Of a stretch of 64,000 nucleotides of DNA, positions 1 through 8,491 are shown in pieces. The notes beneath the pieces were generated by a model. The model did not search any database. It was not told the origin of the DNA and saw nothing but the letters and a program-made list of their open reading frames with translations. The DNA is taken from assembly GCA_945893365.1 (NCBI GenBank), contig CAMDED010000010.1, positions 21,416 to 85,415 of the forward strand, given 5' to 3'. How positions within the stretch are numbered: position 1 is the stretch's first letter; each line of letters opens with the position of its first letter. The DNA comes from Candidatus Sulfopaludibacter sp. SbA3. GTDB lineage: Bacteria; Acidobacteriota; Terriglobia; Bryobacterales; Bryobacteraceae. Both the position numbers and the translations under genes were made by a program.

Positions 1-182
1 AGTGAAAGTGTATGCCGGGTCGTGACCGAATGTCAAGAAATTTATCCGGCGCCTTCCAGCGCGTCGAACGCAGGATGGGCCTGAAAGGAGGTTGAGCCAG
101 TAGAGGATCCGGGCGCTTTTTGGATGCCGGCGGGGAGGTCCGCTTCGAGGCAGAACGCAGGCTGAGGTGTACGCGCCGCGCC

Positions 183-198
183 CGTTTCACGTGGAACG
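183..198. promoter_or_regulatory. Degenerate parS-like palindrome
   Basis: The sequence CGTTTCACGTGGAACG matches 13 of 16 positions of the parS consensus found twice near parA in this window, including the central TTTCACGTG. It lies downstream of the sigma factor gene, about 55 kb from parAB. It may be a weak ParB site or chance. The rest of the first 272 bases shows no gene I can support. Confidence 0.35.
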
Positions 199-272
199 AA
201 TTCTCGCCGCGAATCTATCCGCCGTCAGTGCCGGCAGTTCGGAAGCAGTGGCGGCACAAAGGAGTCCTGCGG

Positions 273-1049
273 CTAAAACGCTTCCACGGAGTGGATACCG
301 GCTATGTGCAGTGCCGCGGCCATTTTCTCCAAGGCTGTTTTGTGGATCTGAGAAACCCGGCTCTCGTTAATACCAAGGATGCTGCCGATCTCTTTCATCG
401 TCTTGTCTTGGTTATAGTAGAGAACTACAACCTTGCGATAGCGGTCCGGCAGAACCCGCATGGCCTTCTCCAGCATCCCCTCAAGTTGCCACTTTCCGCA
501 GATGGTATCGGGCTGCGAATCCGGCTTCGCGGGGAAATCCATCTCCGCGCCAGCCTCCTGCTGCGGACCGGCCCGCGTCGCCGACACGAGCCCCACCGTC
601 CTTAGCTCGAGCAGCATCAGCCGCCACCGGTCCAGTCCCACGCCGAGCTTTTCCGCAATCTCCGCTTCCGAGGGCTCCCTTTCGAGCTTTGTTGAAAGAT
701 CTCTGGTTGCCGCTTCCACCTGTTTGTGCCGCTTTCGCAGGTCGCGCGACGCCCAATCCAACTGACGAAGGCTGTCTAGAATCGCGCCCTTGATACGATG
801 CTTCGCGTAACTATGAAACACCACTTTCATCTCAGGCTTGTACTTGGACGCCGCATCGAAGAGTCCGAGTATTCCCGCGTGCTCCAAGTCGCCAAGATCT
901 ACGTGAACGGGTAGAGTCTCATGTATCCGGATAGCTATCGCCTTTACCAGGGATAGGTGGGCTAGAACGATCCGGTCACGGACCTCGTTTAGCGCCTTCG
1001 CAATTTTGGTTCTTACGATGCGTTTAGGAGTGGCTTGCGCGGATGGCAT
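273..1049 (-). CDS. RNA polymerase sigma factor, FliA/WhiG (sigma-28) type
   Basis: An alternative sigma factor of the sigma-70 superfamily that should direct core RNA polymerase to a restricted promoter set. Region 2 is clear around residues 25-110 (DLGDLEHAGILGLFDAASKY, then FHSYAKHRIKGAILDSLRQL), region 3 is in the middle, and region 4 is C-terminal (LPDRYRKVVVLYY and the helix-turn-helix ESRVSQIHKTALEKM). I chose the ATG at 1049 (258 aa) because AAGGAAAGG precedes it at good spacing; an in-frame ATG at 1067 is the alternative. FliA family members usually serve motility, but no flagellar gene is visible here, so its regulon cannot be deduced. No anti-sigma factor is adjacent. Confidence 0.85.
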   Translation of the reverse strand: MPSAQATPKRIVRTKIAKALNEVRDRIVLAHLSLVKAIAIRIHETLPVHVDLGDLEHAGILGLFDAASKYKPEMKVVFHSYAKHRIKGAILDSLRQLDWASRDLRKRHKQVEAATRDLSTKLEREPSEAEIAEKLGVGLDRWRLMLLELRTVGLVSATRAGPQQEAGAEMDFPAKPDSQPDTICGKWQLEGMLEKAMRVLPDRYRKVVVLYYNQDKTMKEIGSILGINESRVSQIHKTALEKMAAALHIAGIHSVEAF

Positions 1050-1216
1050 ACGCCTTTCCTTGTGCAACCGTAAGCCCCCTCGTATCTAGTTGACAAGACA
1101 GTAAGTTGGCTGCGGTCGAGCAATGCCGGAATGGGAATCGAACCAAAACGGGAGAGAAAGTGGGACGCGCGGGGTTTTCGGGGTTTTTGCGGCCGACGAT
1201 ATTAGTCGGTCCAAGT

Positions 1217-1384
1217 TCAGTTGTCTTCCGGTTTGTAATGAGCAATAAGCGTCTTGACCGCTAAGCCGCCGAGAAAGATCCATAAGCCGAGCCGCATCTT
1301 GCCATCCACGAATAAGCCGGCGCCGGCGCCGAGAAGTAAGTACAAGGAAAGAGCTACCCCGAGCCTGTTGCTGCTGCGGGACAT
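1217..1384 (-). CDS. Small two-helix membrane protein (55 aa)
   Basis: A short ORF starts with ATG at 1384, eight bases after the TonB stop. It reads MSRSSNRLGVALSLYLLLGA and ends AHYKPEDN. Two hydrophobic stretches, roughly residues 8-27 and 32-50, are separated by a short polar FVDGKMR turn, so it looks like a hairpin membrane protein. The Gly-rich first helix followed by an Asp loosely recalls AtpZ/AtpI-like small proteins, but the match is too weak to name it. Its tight spacing suggests cotranscription with tonB. The next 170 bases up to the sigma factor start contain nothing I can name. Confidence 0.5.
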   Translation of the reverse strand: MSRSSNRLGVALSLYLLLGAGAGLFVDGKMRLGLWIFLGGLAVKTLIAHYKPEDN

Positions 1385-1392
1385 GGGAATGC

Positions 1393-2490
1393 CTATCTCA
1401 CGGCCGCGTTGTACTGGAACACGAACTGGAGACGGATCTGGCCGCCTTTGAACTCGGGCGGCAGCGCCGGGAAGGGGTTCGAAGCGCTGATTCCCGCGAC
1501 GGCCGCGCGGTCGAGCGATTCGACGCCGGACGATCCGGCAATCACTAACTTCGGCACATGGCCGTCCTTGGCGATCGCGAATTGAATCGCCACGGTCCCC
1601 TTCTGTCCCAGACGTACGCCTTCGGGAATCACCGCAAACCAGTTGCGGCGCACGGTCGCGAGAATTCGTAACAGGTAAGGCCGGAAATCGACGCCCATGG
1701 GGTCGCTCAACAGCTCCAGCTTACTCGCCGACTTGCCGGGCGAGGGCGGCAGGTTGAAGCCTTCTCCAATTCCACCGATGCTGTTGCTGCCCGCATCTCC
1801 CACGGTGAGGCCGCCCGCCGAGCCCCCGCGGGCGAGGTTCCGAACCGCCTCCTGAATTGGGCTGCCGCTCGGCCCCGAGACCGCGCCCGGAGCCCGCCCG
1901 AGCCCTTGCGGCCTTGCCTCGGGCATTCCGCCCGGCGTCTCAAACGCCAGTTTAGGCGGTTCTTTTTGGGGTTGGGGTGGTGGCGCGACCACCGGATTCG
2001 GCTGCAAGGGCCCAGGGGGCGGGGGAGCTTTCAATTCCGCCACTTCTATCCTGGGCGGTTCCGGAACCGGCGGCGGGGTAAACACCTTCGGTGACGGAGG
2101 CGCGACGACCGGGGGAGCGTCCCGCGGCGCGGCCGCCCGCGTCGTAGAGAGCGGAGATGCCGGTATCTGAATATTCGGCCGCGGAATCACGAATTTCGAG
2201 TCGAATTCCTTGCTGATCTTACCTTGATTCGGGTCTTTCTGCGTGGGTTCGAGCGCCGGCGCGATCAGGGGCGTTATTTGGCGGTATTGCGGCCGTTTGG
2301 GCGGAGGAGCCGCCGGAATCAGAGGCAGGAGCGCCAGGACAGCAAGGTGGGCCAGTACAGAGCCGGCGCCGGCCTTGCCGAAACGCCGCCGGTCCTGCGG
2401 CGTTTCCCATTCGATGAGTAGACGCAGACCGGCATCGGGCGTCGCTTCGACACCCTTACCTTCTTCGCCATTTACATCGTGGGTTTCCAT
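1393..2490 (-). CDS. TonB family energy transducer
   Basis: A TonB-like protein linking inner-membrane energy to outer-membrane receptors. A single membrane anchor lies at about residues 43-60 (SVLAHLAVLALLPLIPA). A long Pro-rich periplasmic segment follows (about 60-190, many PPP and PxP runs), then a Gly-rich stretch and a C-terminal TonB domain at about 270-360 (GTVAIQFAIAKDGHVPKLVI, then SLDRAAVAGISASNPFPALP). At 365 aa it is longer than E. coli TonB because of the linker. It overlaps the upstream oxidoreductase by 19 bases. No exbB/exbD or receptor gene is adjacent, so its partner is unknown. Confidence 0.85.
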   Translation of the reverse strand: METHDVNGEEGKGVEATPDAGLRLLIEWETPQDRRRFGKAGAGSVLAHLAVLALLPLIPAAPPPKRPQYRQITPLIAPALEPTQKDPNQGKISKEFDSKFVIPRPNIQIPASPLSTTRAAAPRDAPPVVAPPSPKVFTPPPVPEPPRIEVAELKAPPPPGPLQPNPVVAPPPQPQKEPPKLAFETPGGMPEARPQGLGRAPGAVSGPSGSPIQEAVRNLARGGSAGGLTVGDAGSNSIGGIGEGFNLPPSPGKSASKLELLSDPMGVDFRPYLLRILATVRRNWFAVIPEGVRLGQKGTVAIQFAIAKDGHVPKLVIAGSSGVESLDRAAVAGISASNPFPALPPEFKGGQIRLQFVFQYNAAVR

Positions 2491-3443
2491 CCTTCGGCCA
2501 GCGAGCGGGCGACAATCCGCCCATGCTCCTCGATATTAACAAGAATCGCGAGTGCGGCCTGAAGCGTACGGCGGGCGCGAACTCCATCCACCTTCGGAAC
2601 CGTGCGCTCGCGGACGCTCGCGAGGAACGCGGCAAACTGCAGGCCGAGCGGTTCACCGGCGGATGACGGCAGCCGCGAAAAGGAAATCTGGCGGCCGGCG
2701 CCCACGCTGAACGATACGGCTTCCTGCTTCCCGTAGTCGAGCGAGATGTACTGGTGGGGCTGAAACAGGCGCAGTTTCCTGACGCGTTCCGTGGAGACCC
2801 GGCTGGCCGTAAGATTCGCGACGCATCCGCTGGTGAATTGAAGCCGCACGTTCGCGATATCCACTTTCTCCGAAAGAATCTTAATGCCTGCCGCTCGGAT
2901 CTCCTCCAGTTCCCCGGGAGCGAGCGCGAGGACAATGTCGATGTCGTGAATCATCAGGTCGAGCACCACGTCGACGTCGAGACTGCGCGGGCTGAACAGG
3001 TTCATGCGGTGAATTTCGAAGAACAGCGGCATCGCGGCATGCGCTTCGAGCGCGATGACTGCCGGGTTGAACCGCTCCAGGTGACCGACTTGGAGTATGC
3101 GTCCCGCGGCGTCCGCCGCAGCGATCAGACGGTCCGCCTCCGCCAGATCGGCGGCCATGGGTTTTTCGATGAGCAGATCGATTCCCGCTTCGAGCAGGGC
3201 ACAGCCTGTCGAGGCGTGCGCCGTCGTGGGAACGGCAACCACCGCGGCGCCGGCCAGCCCCACGATCCGGCTTGCCTCCGTGAACGCGGGGCAACCGCCG
3301 TGCTCGGCCGCGACTTCTTTCGCGCGCGCAAGATCCACGTCCACGACCGCGGCCAACTCCGCCTCGTCCGACTGATGGATCACCCGCGCATGGTTGCGGC
3401 CGAACTGGCCGGCCCCGACAAGCGCTACCTGAACCTTGCTCAA
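2472..3443 (-). CDS. Gfo/Idh/MocA family oxidoreductase
   Basis: An NAD(P)-dependent sugar or inositol-type dehydrogenase. The N-terminal Rossmann fold shows GAGQFGRNHA at residues 10-19 and the family EKP signature at 93-95 (IEKPMAADLAEADRLI). A C-terminal alpha/beta domain follows, with LMIHDIDI typical of the substrate domain. The start is a TTG at 3443 that overlaps the stop of the upstream kinase fusion (TTGA), so the two are probably translationally coupled. The sugar-kinase neighbour suggests a carbohydrate substrate. Family members near lipid A genes act on nucleotide sugars, but nothing here supports that. The family is secure, the substrate unknown. Confidence 0.85.
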   Translation of the reverse strand: MSKVQVALVGAGQFGRNHARVIHQSDEAELAAVVDVDLARAKEVAAEHGGCPAFTEASRIVGLAGAAVVAVPTTAHASTGCALLEAGIDLLIEKPMAADLAEADRLIAAADAAGRILQVGHLERFNPAVIALEAHAAMPLFFEIHRMNLFSPRSLDVDVVLDLMIHDIDIVLALAPGELEEIRAAGIKILSEKVDIANVRLQFTSGCVANLTASRVSTERVRKLRLFQPHQYISLDYGKQEAVSFSVGAGRQISFSRLPSSAGEPLGLQFAAFLASVRERTVPKVDGVRARRTLQAALAILVNIEEHGRIVARSLAEGWKPTM

Positions 3444-5599
3444 CTGGCATCCCTTGGCAAAAAAACCTCAACCGGGAAGGAGCGGCGCACCACTTCGCGC
3501 GCCTCCGCCAGGTTCGCCACCTGTCCCGACGCGATCGCCTGGATCAGAATATTTCCCGCCGCCGTAGCTTCCGCCGGACCCGCCACCACCCTTCTGCCGG
3601 TAATATCCGCGACAAGCCGATTGAGAAACTTGTTCCGCGAGCCTCCGCCCACAATATGAATCGTGCCGAGCCTGCGCCCCAGCAGCCGCTCCAAACTTTC
3701 CAGCACATCAAGGTAGCGAAACGCAAGACTCTCGAGAATCGTGCGCGTAATCTCGCCCGGTGTTTCCGGGACTCTCTGACCCGACGCCGCGCACCACGCC
3801 TGGATTTTCGCGGGCATGCCGCCCGGGTCCGGAAACGCATCCGGATCGATGCGCGCCACGAACGGCTGCGCAACGGCGGCCATGCGTGTGAGGTCTTCAT
3901 AAAGGAAGTCCGTTCCGGCTGCGGACCACGCCCGGCGGCATTCCTGCACAAGCCACAGGCCGGCGATATTCTTCAACAGCCGCGTCGTGCCGCCGAATCC
4001 ACGCTCGTTCGTGAGGTTCAACGCGAGCGACATCTCGTTGATGACGGGAGCGTCGAGTTCCACTCCCATCAGGGACCATGTGCCGGAGCTGATATAGCAC
4101 CAGTCGCGCGATTCGGCTGGAATCGCCGCCACCGCGGACGCCGTGTCGTGCGAACCTGCCGTGAAGACGGGTATGTTGCGCCATTCCCCGAGTCTCTCGC
4201 CGGGTCTGATGATTTCGGGTAGAATCGACTCCGGCAAACCCATCTGGCCGAACAGCTTCGTGGCCCACCGGCCGGTTCGCGGATCGCAGAACTGCGAAGT
4301 GCTCGCGATGGTCAGTTCCGATCGTGCGATGCCGGTGAGCCAGTAATTGAACAGGTCCGGCATCATCAGCAAAGTGCGGGCGCGATCGAGCGCGGGCGAC
4401 CCCGCAAGTTTCATGGCATACAACTGGCAGAGCGTGTTGATCTCCATGAACTGAACGCCGGCCTGTTGGAAGATCTCTTCCCGCGGCACGCGGGCGAACA
4501 TCTTGTCGACGATTCCGTGGTTGCGCGGGTCGCGGTAGTGGCGCGGATTGTCGATCAGGGCTCCGTCCTCGCCGAGGAGAGCAAAGTCCACTCCCCAGGT
4601 ATCGACGGCAATTCCGTCAAGCTCCCGTCCGCGAGTCGCGATCGCGATGCCTTGCTGGATTTCGTGCCAGAGCCGCAGGGTGTCCCAATAGAGCGCCGAG
4701 AATACCCGGACCGGAATGTTGGGGAACCGGTGCAGCTCCTCCAGAGTAAGCGTCCCTCCGGCGAGCGTGCCGGCGATCGCGCGCCCGCTCTCCGCGCCAA
4801 GGTCCACAGCGAGATAATTCCGGGCTTGACGCGGCGTGCTTTTGGCCGCCGTCTGGAGCGCCTCGTTAGATGACGCCTGGCGGGTATTGGATCGTACAGG
4901 GTTCACGATGTAACCTTCCCGCCAGTATCCGTCCTCGAGTATCGGGGGAAAACCTGCAGCGGCGCAGGCTTCCCAATTGTTACTCTCAAGCGCCAGCCCG
5001 GCAAGACCTGAAACGAGTGCCTGCAACTGATCGTGCGTTGGGGTACCCGGCACGCGAAGCTGAAACAGTTCTCGTAGGGCAGCCAGTCTGGAGTCTAAGT
5101 CCACCGGCTGGGTCTTCGCCTTTGCCGGCAAGGGAGGTATGCAAAGTGAACGCCAAGCTGACCGCGGGAACGATTCGATGAGTACCCGGCGCGTCGGTCC
5201 AAGTGGGGAGCCGATTGTGGGGAGTCGCTCCCAGCCACGTTTTCCTAAGGCGTCGTAAACGGCGACCGAGAACCTCACGAACGCGCCATAGTTCTTAGGT
5301 TTCACCGACATTGGCACTCCGCTCTTCGCCGGTGTATTCAATTCCCGCTCGCAGCGCCGGGAGTGCGTCAGGCCGTTGTCTATCCCCTTCCAACCCTGTG
5401 GTCCGTCGAGCAAGAGTAGAGAGATCCTCTCTCGACGGCAGAACCTGTCCAGGTGCTCGGCAAGGGCCTCGGGAGACGGCACACCGCATAACGGGAGGCA
5501 AAGCAGTTCGCAACGAATGACGCCGTCGGCTTGCTCCAAGACTACGGCCCCAACATCCGAATAGTTCTTGTACGCCAAATCTATAGAAAGAACTGCCAC
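3440..5599 (-). CDS. DUF429 domain fused to rhamnulokinase-like FGGY kinase
   Basis: A 719-aa two-part protein. Residues 1-232 look like a DUF429 domain: SIDLAY at the start, LLLDGPQGW at 62-70, ESFPRSAWRSL at 142-152 and a conserved THDQLQALVSGLAGLALE segment at 188-205. Residues 261-719 are a complete FGGY kinase closest to rhamnulokinase RhaB: NYLAVDLGAESGR, AVDTWGVDFALL, SSGTWSLMGVEL and HIVGGGSRNKFLNRL. RhaB phosphorylates L-rhamnulose. The joint (233-260, nt 4820-4903) is a polar linker. There is no internal ATG where a separate rhaB would begin, so a true fusion is favoured over a missed start. It starts with GTG at 5599. No rhaA, rhaD or regulator is visible nearby. Confidence 0.8.
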   Translation of the reverse strand: MAVLSIDLAYKNYSDVGAVVLEQADGVIRCELLCLPLCGVPSPEALAEHLDRFCRRERISLLLLDGPQGWKGIDNGLTHSRRCERELNTPAKSGVPMSVKPKNYGAFVRFSVAVYDALGKRGWERLPTIGSPLGPTRRVLIESFPRSAWRSLCIPPLPAKAKTQPVDLDSRLAALRELFQLRVPGTPTHDQLQALVSGLAGLALESNNWEACAAAGFPPILEDGYWREGYIVNPVRSNTRQASSNEALQTAAKSTPRQARNYLAVDLGAESGRAIAGTLAGGTLTLEELHRFPNIPVRVFSALYWDTLRLWHEIQQGIAIATRGRELDGIAVDTWGVDFALLGEDGALIDNPRHYRDPRNHGIVDKMFARVPREEIFQQAGVQFMEINTLCQLYAMKLAGSPALDRARTLLMMPDLFNYWLTGIARSELTIASTSQFCDPRTGRWATKLFGQMGLPESILPEIIRPGERLGEWRNIPVFTAGSHDTASAVAAIPAESRDWCYISSGTWSLMGVELDAPVINEMSLALNLTNERGFGGTTRLLKNIAGLWLVQECRRAWSAAGTDFLYEDLTRMAAVAQPFVARIDPDAFPDPGGMPAKIQAWCAASGQRVPETPGEITRTILESLAFRYLDVLESLERLLGRRLGTIHIVGGGSRNKFLNRLVADITGRRVVAGPAEATAAGNILIQAIASGQVANLAEAREVVRRSFPVEVFLPRDAS

Positions 5600-5743
5600 G
5601 CTCCCTCTCGGTGCTTTCTATCTCTTGCCTGGGCTGACTTCGACAGGACCGGTTCCGGTCGTCCTGGGACGCCCGACACTAAGCTTGGCTGAAGCACTTG
5701 TCTCCGCCCTGGCCATACGTTGGTGAGCTTCCGAAACGGCATC

Positions 5744-6772
5744 TTACGGAATCCGAATGACGATCTTACCCACGCCGTCGGCATACGCGGCAAGCGTCTC
5801 GAAGGCCTGCGGCGTTTGGTCAAGGCAGGGCTCGTGTGTCACCAATCCGGCGGGAAGACGCCCGGACTGCAACAGATCGATCGCGCCGTGAGCGTTGTGA
5901 TTCGAGCGCTTGATGGTCTGGAGATTGAGCTCCTTCGCCATCGCTATGTTCAGATCCAAGGGCAAGTGCGGCTCGCTCGGAATGCCGATCAGGACTACGC
6001 GCCCGCTTAGCCGCGCCGCGGCGAACGCACCATGAATCGTCTCCAGTTTCGCGGCGGCGTCGAATACGATATCCACGCCGCGGCCTCGTGTGTGATCCAT
6101 GATCGCCTGTTGAAGCCTCGGCGTTTCGACAGCCACGTCGACGCCCATCGATTCCGCCATTCGCAGCCGGTGCGCGACCGGGTCCGCGATGAACACTTTG
6201 GACGCGCCCGCGATCCGCGCCATCGACGCCACGAGCAATCCGATCGGACCCGCCCCCATCACGGCGACGGTTTCGCCAAGGCGCACGGGAGCAAGCTCGA
6301 AAACGTGGAGTATCACGGCCACGGGCTCGATGATGGTAGCTTCGGTAAAGCTCATCGAGTCCGGAATGAGAACGGCGTTGCTTACCGGTATCACGGCATA
6401 TTCCCGAAACAGACCGAACATCTGCGGCGAGCCCATGAACACGCTCGAAACGCAATTATTGTGTTTGCCGGCGCGGCAGAATTCACAGCGGCCGCAGGTG
6501 ATGCTGGGCTCGAGAGCGACGCGGCCGCCAACGCTGAAGCTGCTTACTCCCGCTCCAACCGCCACAACCTCGCCGGCGGGCTCGTGCCCCAGCACCTGCG
6601 GATAAACGGCCCTTGAGGACCCAATCCCGCCTTCAAGGTACCAGTGCATGTCGCTGCCGCAGATACCGACCGCGCGCAACCGTACAAGCAGCTCGCCCCG
6701 TCCGGGATCGGGCGGCATCGGCAACTCACGGGGTTCTAGAACTCGCTGGGCGACCAGTTGAACGGATCTCAT
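5744..6772 (-). CDS. Zinc-dependent medium-chain alcohol/polyol dehydrogenase
   Basis: A 342-aa MDR-superfamily NAD(P)-dependent dehydrogenase of the sorbitol/threonine dehydrogenase group. Catalytic zinc ligands are visible as C38 in GICGSD and H63-E64 in GHEPAG, with E149 in EP. A structural zinc site has C93, C96, C99 and C107 (TCGRCEFCRAGKHNNC). The Rossmann motif is GAGPIGLL at 173-180. Substrate is probably a sugar alcohol or hydroxy acid, consistent with the kinase and oxidoreductase downstream. It is separated by 144 bases from the fusion gene, so it could be in the same transcript. Exact substrate cannot be read from the sequence. Confidence 0.88.
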   Translation of the reverse strand: MRSVQLVAQRVLEPRELPMPPDPGRGELLVRLRAVGICGSDMHWYLEGGIGSSRAVYPQVLGHEPAGEVVAVGAGVSSFSVGGRVALEPSITCGRCEFCRAGKHNNCVSSVFMGSPQMFGLFREYAVIPVSNAVLIPDSMSFTEATIIEPVAVILHVFELAPVRLGETVAVMGAGPIGLLVASMARIAGASKVFIADPVAHRLRMAESMGVDVAVETPRLQQAIMDHTRGRGVDIVFDAAAKLETIHGAFAAARLSGRVVLIGIPSEPHLPLDLNIAMAKELNLQTIKRSNHNAHGAIDLLQSGRLPAGLVTHEPCLDQTPQAFETLAAYADGVGKIVIRIP

Positions 6773-6817
6773 GGGCGTAAGGTGCCAGTATAATACGGTG
6801 GTCCAGCGACGCTTGCC

Positions 6818-8491
6818 TCACCCCGGCTTCGACGCCGTAATGCCCTTGCCTTCCACGCATTCATACCGGCCCGCTTTCAGGTCCTTGAACTCTTCCGTAC
6901 GGCCGCTTGGCCAGCGGATGACCGCGCGTTCCACCGTATCCCGCCTGCCCAGCCCGAACGTAACCGGCATCTCCGATTGCGACAGATAACTCGATCCGCT
7001 GCGCACCATTCGCGAGCTCGATTCCGCGCCCTGATAAATCCGCACGGTTGCGCCGATCCCGTCGCGGTTGGATTTCGTGCCGATCAGACGGAAACGGATC
7101 GAGCGATTCCCGCTCAGCTGATCGTTTCGATAGAGACGCGCCGGACCGTTGTTAGTCGTGATGAGAACGTCGAGATCGCCGTCGTTGTCGAAATCGCCAA
7201 ATGCCGCCCCGCGGCCCACCTTCGGTTCGGCGAATCCACCGCCCAGCTCTGCTGCTACGTCGAAGAACCCTTTCGCACCGCGGTTGATAAACAGGTTCGG
7301 CGGTTGCGCATAATGCGCGTCGGCGCTGGTCTTGCCTACCGCGTCGTCAATGTGGCCATTGACCACGAGCAGATCCAGGCGCCCGTCGAGATCCGCGTCG
7401 AAAAAGAAACAGCCGAATCCAAGTCTGCGCCGCGTCAGACGCCCGACCTCGGACCTCGGCGCCTGGTCGATATACGTTCCGCCCCCGCTGCTGCGGTAGA
7501 GGCCGAGCATTTCGTTGTCGAAGTTCGTTATCACAAGGCCCGGAATACCCGAGTTATCGTAGTCCGCCGCGTCGACTCCCATGCCCGCGCGGGCCTTCCC
7601 GTCTTCGCTGAACGCGAGACCGGCGCGTACCGCAACCTCTTCGAACGTGCCGTCGCGTGCGTTGCGGTAAAGCTTGTTCGGTTGCGTGTCGTTCGCGACG
7701 AACAGATCCGGCCAGCCGTCCAGGTCGTAGTCGAGCATGGTCACGCCGAGCGACTTCGAACTGCTGTCGAACAGGCCGGCCTTTGCCGTGACGTCCTCGA
7801 ACACGCCGTCGCCGGCGTTGCGAAATAGCCAGCAGGTGGAGCCGCGGTAAGCCTCAGGCGTGCAATAGGACTTCCGTTTGCCGTCAAGACTGCAAAAGAC
7901 ATCCTGCGCGGGCGACCATTTCACGTAGTTGCACACGAAGAGATCGAGCCGCCCATCGCCGTCGTAATCGAACCAAAGCGCGGAACTGCTGAAGCCTTCC
8001 CGTTTCCCCAGCCCGCAGCGATCCGTCACGTCGATGAAGCTTCCCGCGCCCGTATTGCGAAAGAGCCTGCTTTGGCCGACGCAGGACACGAAAATATCGG
8101 GGAAGCCGTCGTTGTTGTAATCGCCCACGGCGACTCCCATGCCGTACATCTCGACGTCCAGGCCGGCGCGGCGAGTGACGTCTGTAAACGTGCCGTTACG
8201 GTTGTTGCGGTAGAGTCTCAGCGTCCCGCGCGACCGCCTGTGTCCCGGCCAATCGCGGCCGTTGACAAGCAGGATGTCCTGCCATCCGTCGCCGTCGTAG
8301 TCGAGAAAGGCGCAGCCCGCACCGAGCGTTTCGGGAAGGTACTTTTCGCCGAATGCGCCCGAGTTATGCCGGAAATCGATTCCCGCCGCGGAGGTGACGT
8401 CGGTAAATCTGAAACCTGGCGATGGCGCCCCCGGCGAAAGTTGCGCCGCGAGCCCGCGTGCAGCGCCGGACAGCAGATCCCGCCGCGTCAT
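6818..8491 (-). CDS. CRTAC1-family exported protein (FG-GAP/VCBS repeats, ASPIC/UnbV)
   Basis: A 557-aa protein made of repeated blades of the type DYDGDGWQDILLVNG, DYNNDGFPDIFVSC, DYDGDGRLDLFVCN, DYDLDGWPDLFVAND and DFDNDGDLDVLITTN, which form an integrin-like beta-propeller with calcium-type DxDxDG loops. The C-terminus is an ASPIC/UnbV module (GATVRIYQGAESSSRMV, then AVIRWPSGRTEEF). The N-terminus MTRRDLLSGAARGLAAQ looks like a weak Tat-type export signal. Such proteins are usually extracytoplasmic and implicated in binding; no reaction is known. Its ATG overlaps the response regulator stop by one base (TGATG), so it is translated with the two-component pair, which is unusual and may make it an output or sensory accessory. 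Confidence 0.88.
   Translation of the reverse strand: MTRRDLLSGAARGLAAQLSPGAPSPGFRFTDVTSAAGIDFRHNSGAFGEKYLPETLGAGCAFLDYDGDGWQDILLVNGRDWPGHRRSRGTLRLYRNNRNGTFTDVTRRAGLDVEMYGMGVAVGDYNNDGFPDIFVSCVGQSRLFRNTGAGSFIDVTDRCGLGKREGFSSSALWFDYDGDGRLDLFVCNYVKWSPAQDVFCSLDGKRKSYCTPEAYRGSTCWLFRNAGDGVFEDVTAKAGLFDSSSKSLGVTMLDYDLDGWPDLFVANDTQPNKLYRNARDGTFEEVAVRAGLAFSEDGKARAGMGVDAADYDNSGIPGLVITNFDNEMLGLYRSSGGGTYIDQAPRSEVGRLTRRRLGFGCFFFDADLDGRLDLLVVNGHIDDAVGKTSADAHYAQPPNLFINRGAKGFFDVAAELGGGFAEPKVGRGAAFGDFDNDGDLDVLITTNNGPARLYRNDQLSGNRSIRFRLIGTKSNRDGIGATVRIYQGAESSSRMVRSGSSYLSQSEMPVTFGLGRRDTVERAVIRWPSGRTEEFKDLKAGRYECVEGKGITASKPG

Noticed and set aside
120..605. 161-codon plus-strand ORF at the left end
   Set aside because: It is antisense to the conserved sigma factor region 4 and has no recognisable content.
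4820..4910. Possible integron attC site at the kinase fusion joint
   Set aside because: TCTAAC-like and GTTAGA-like pieces occur but no paired core sites or proper stem; not supportable.
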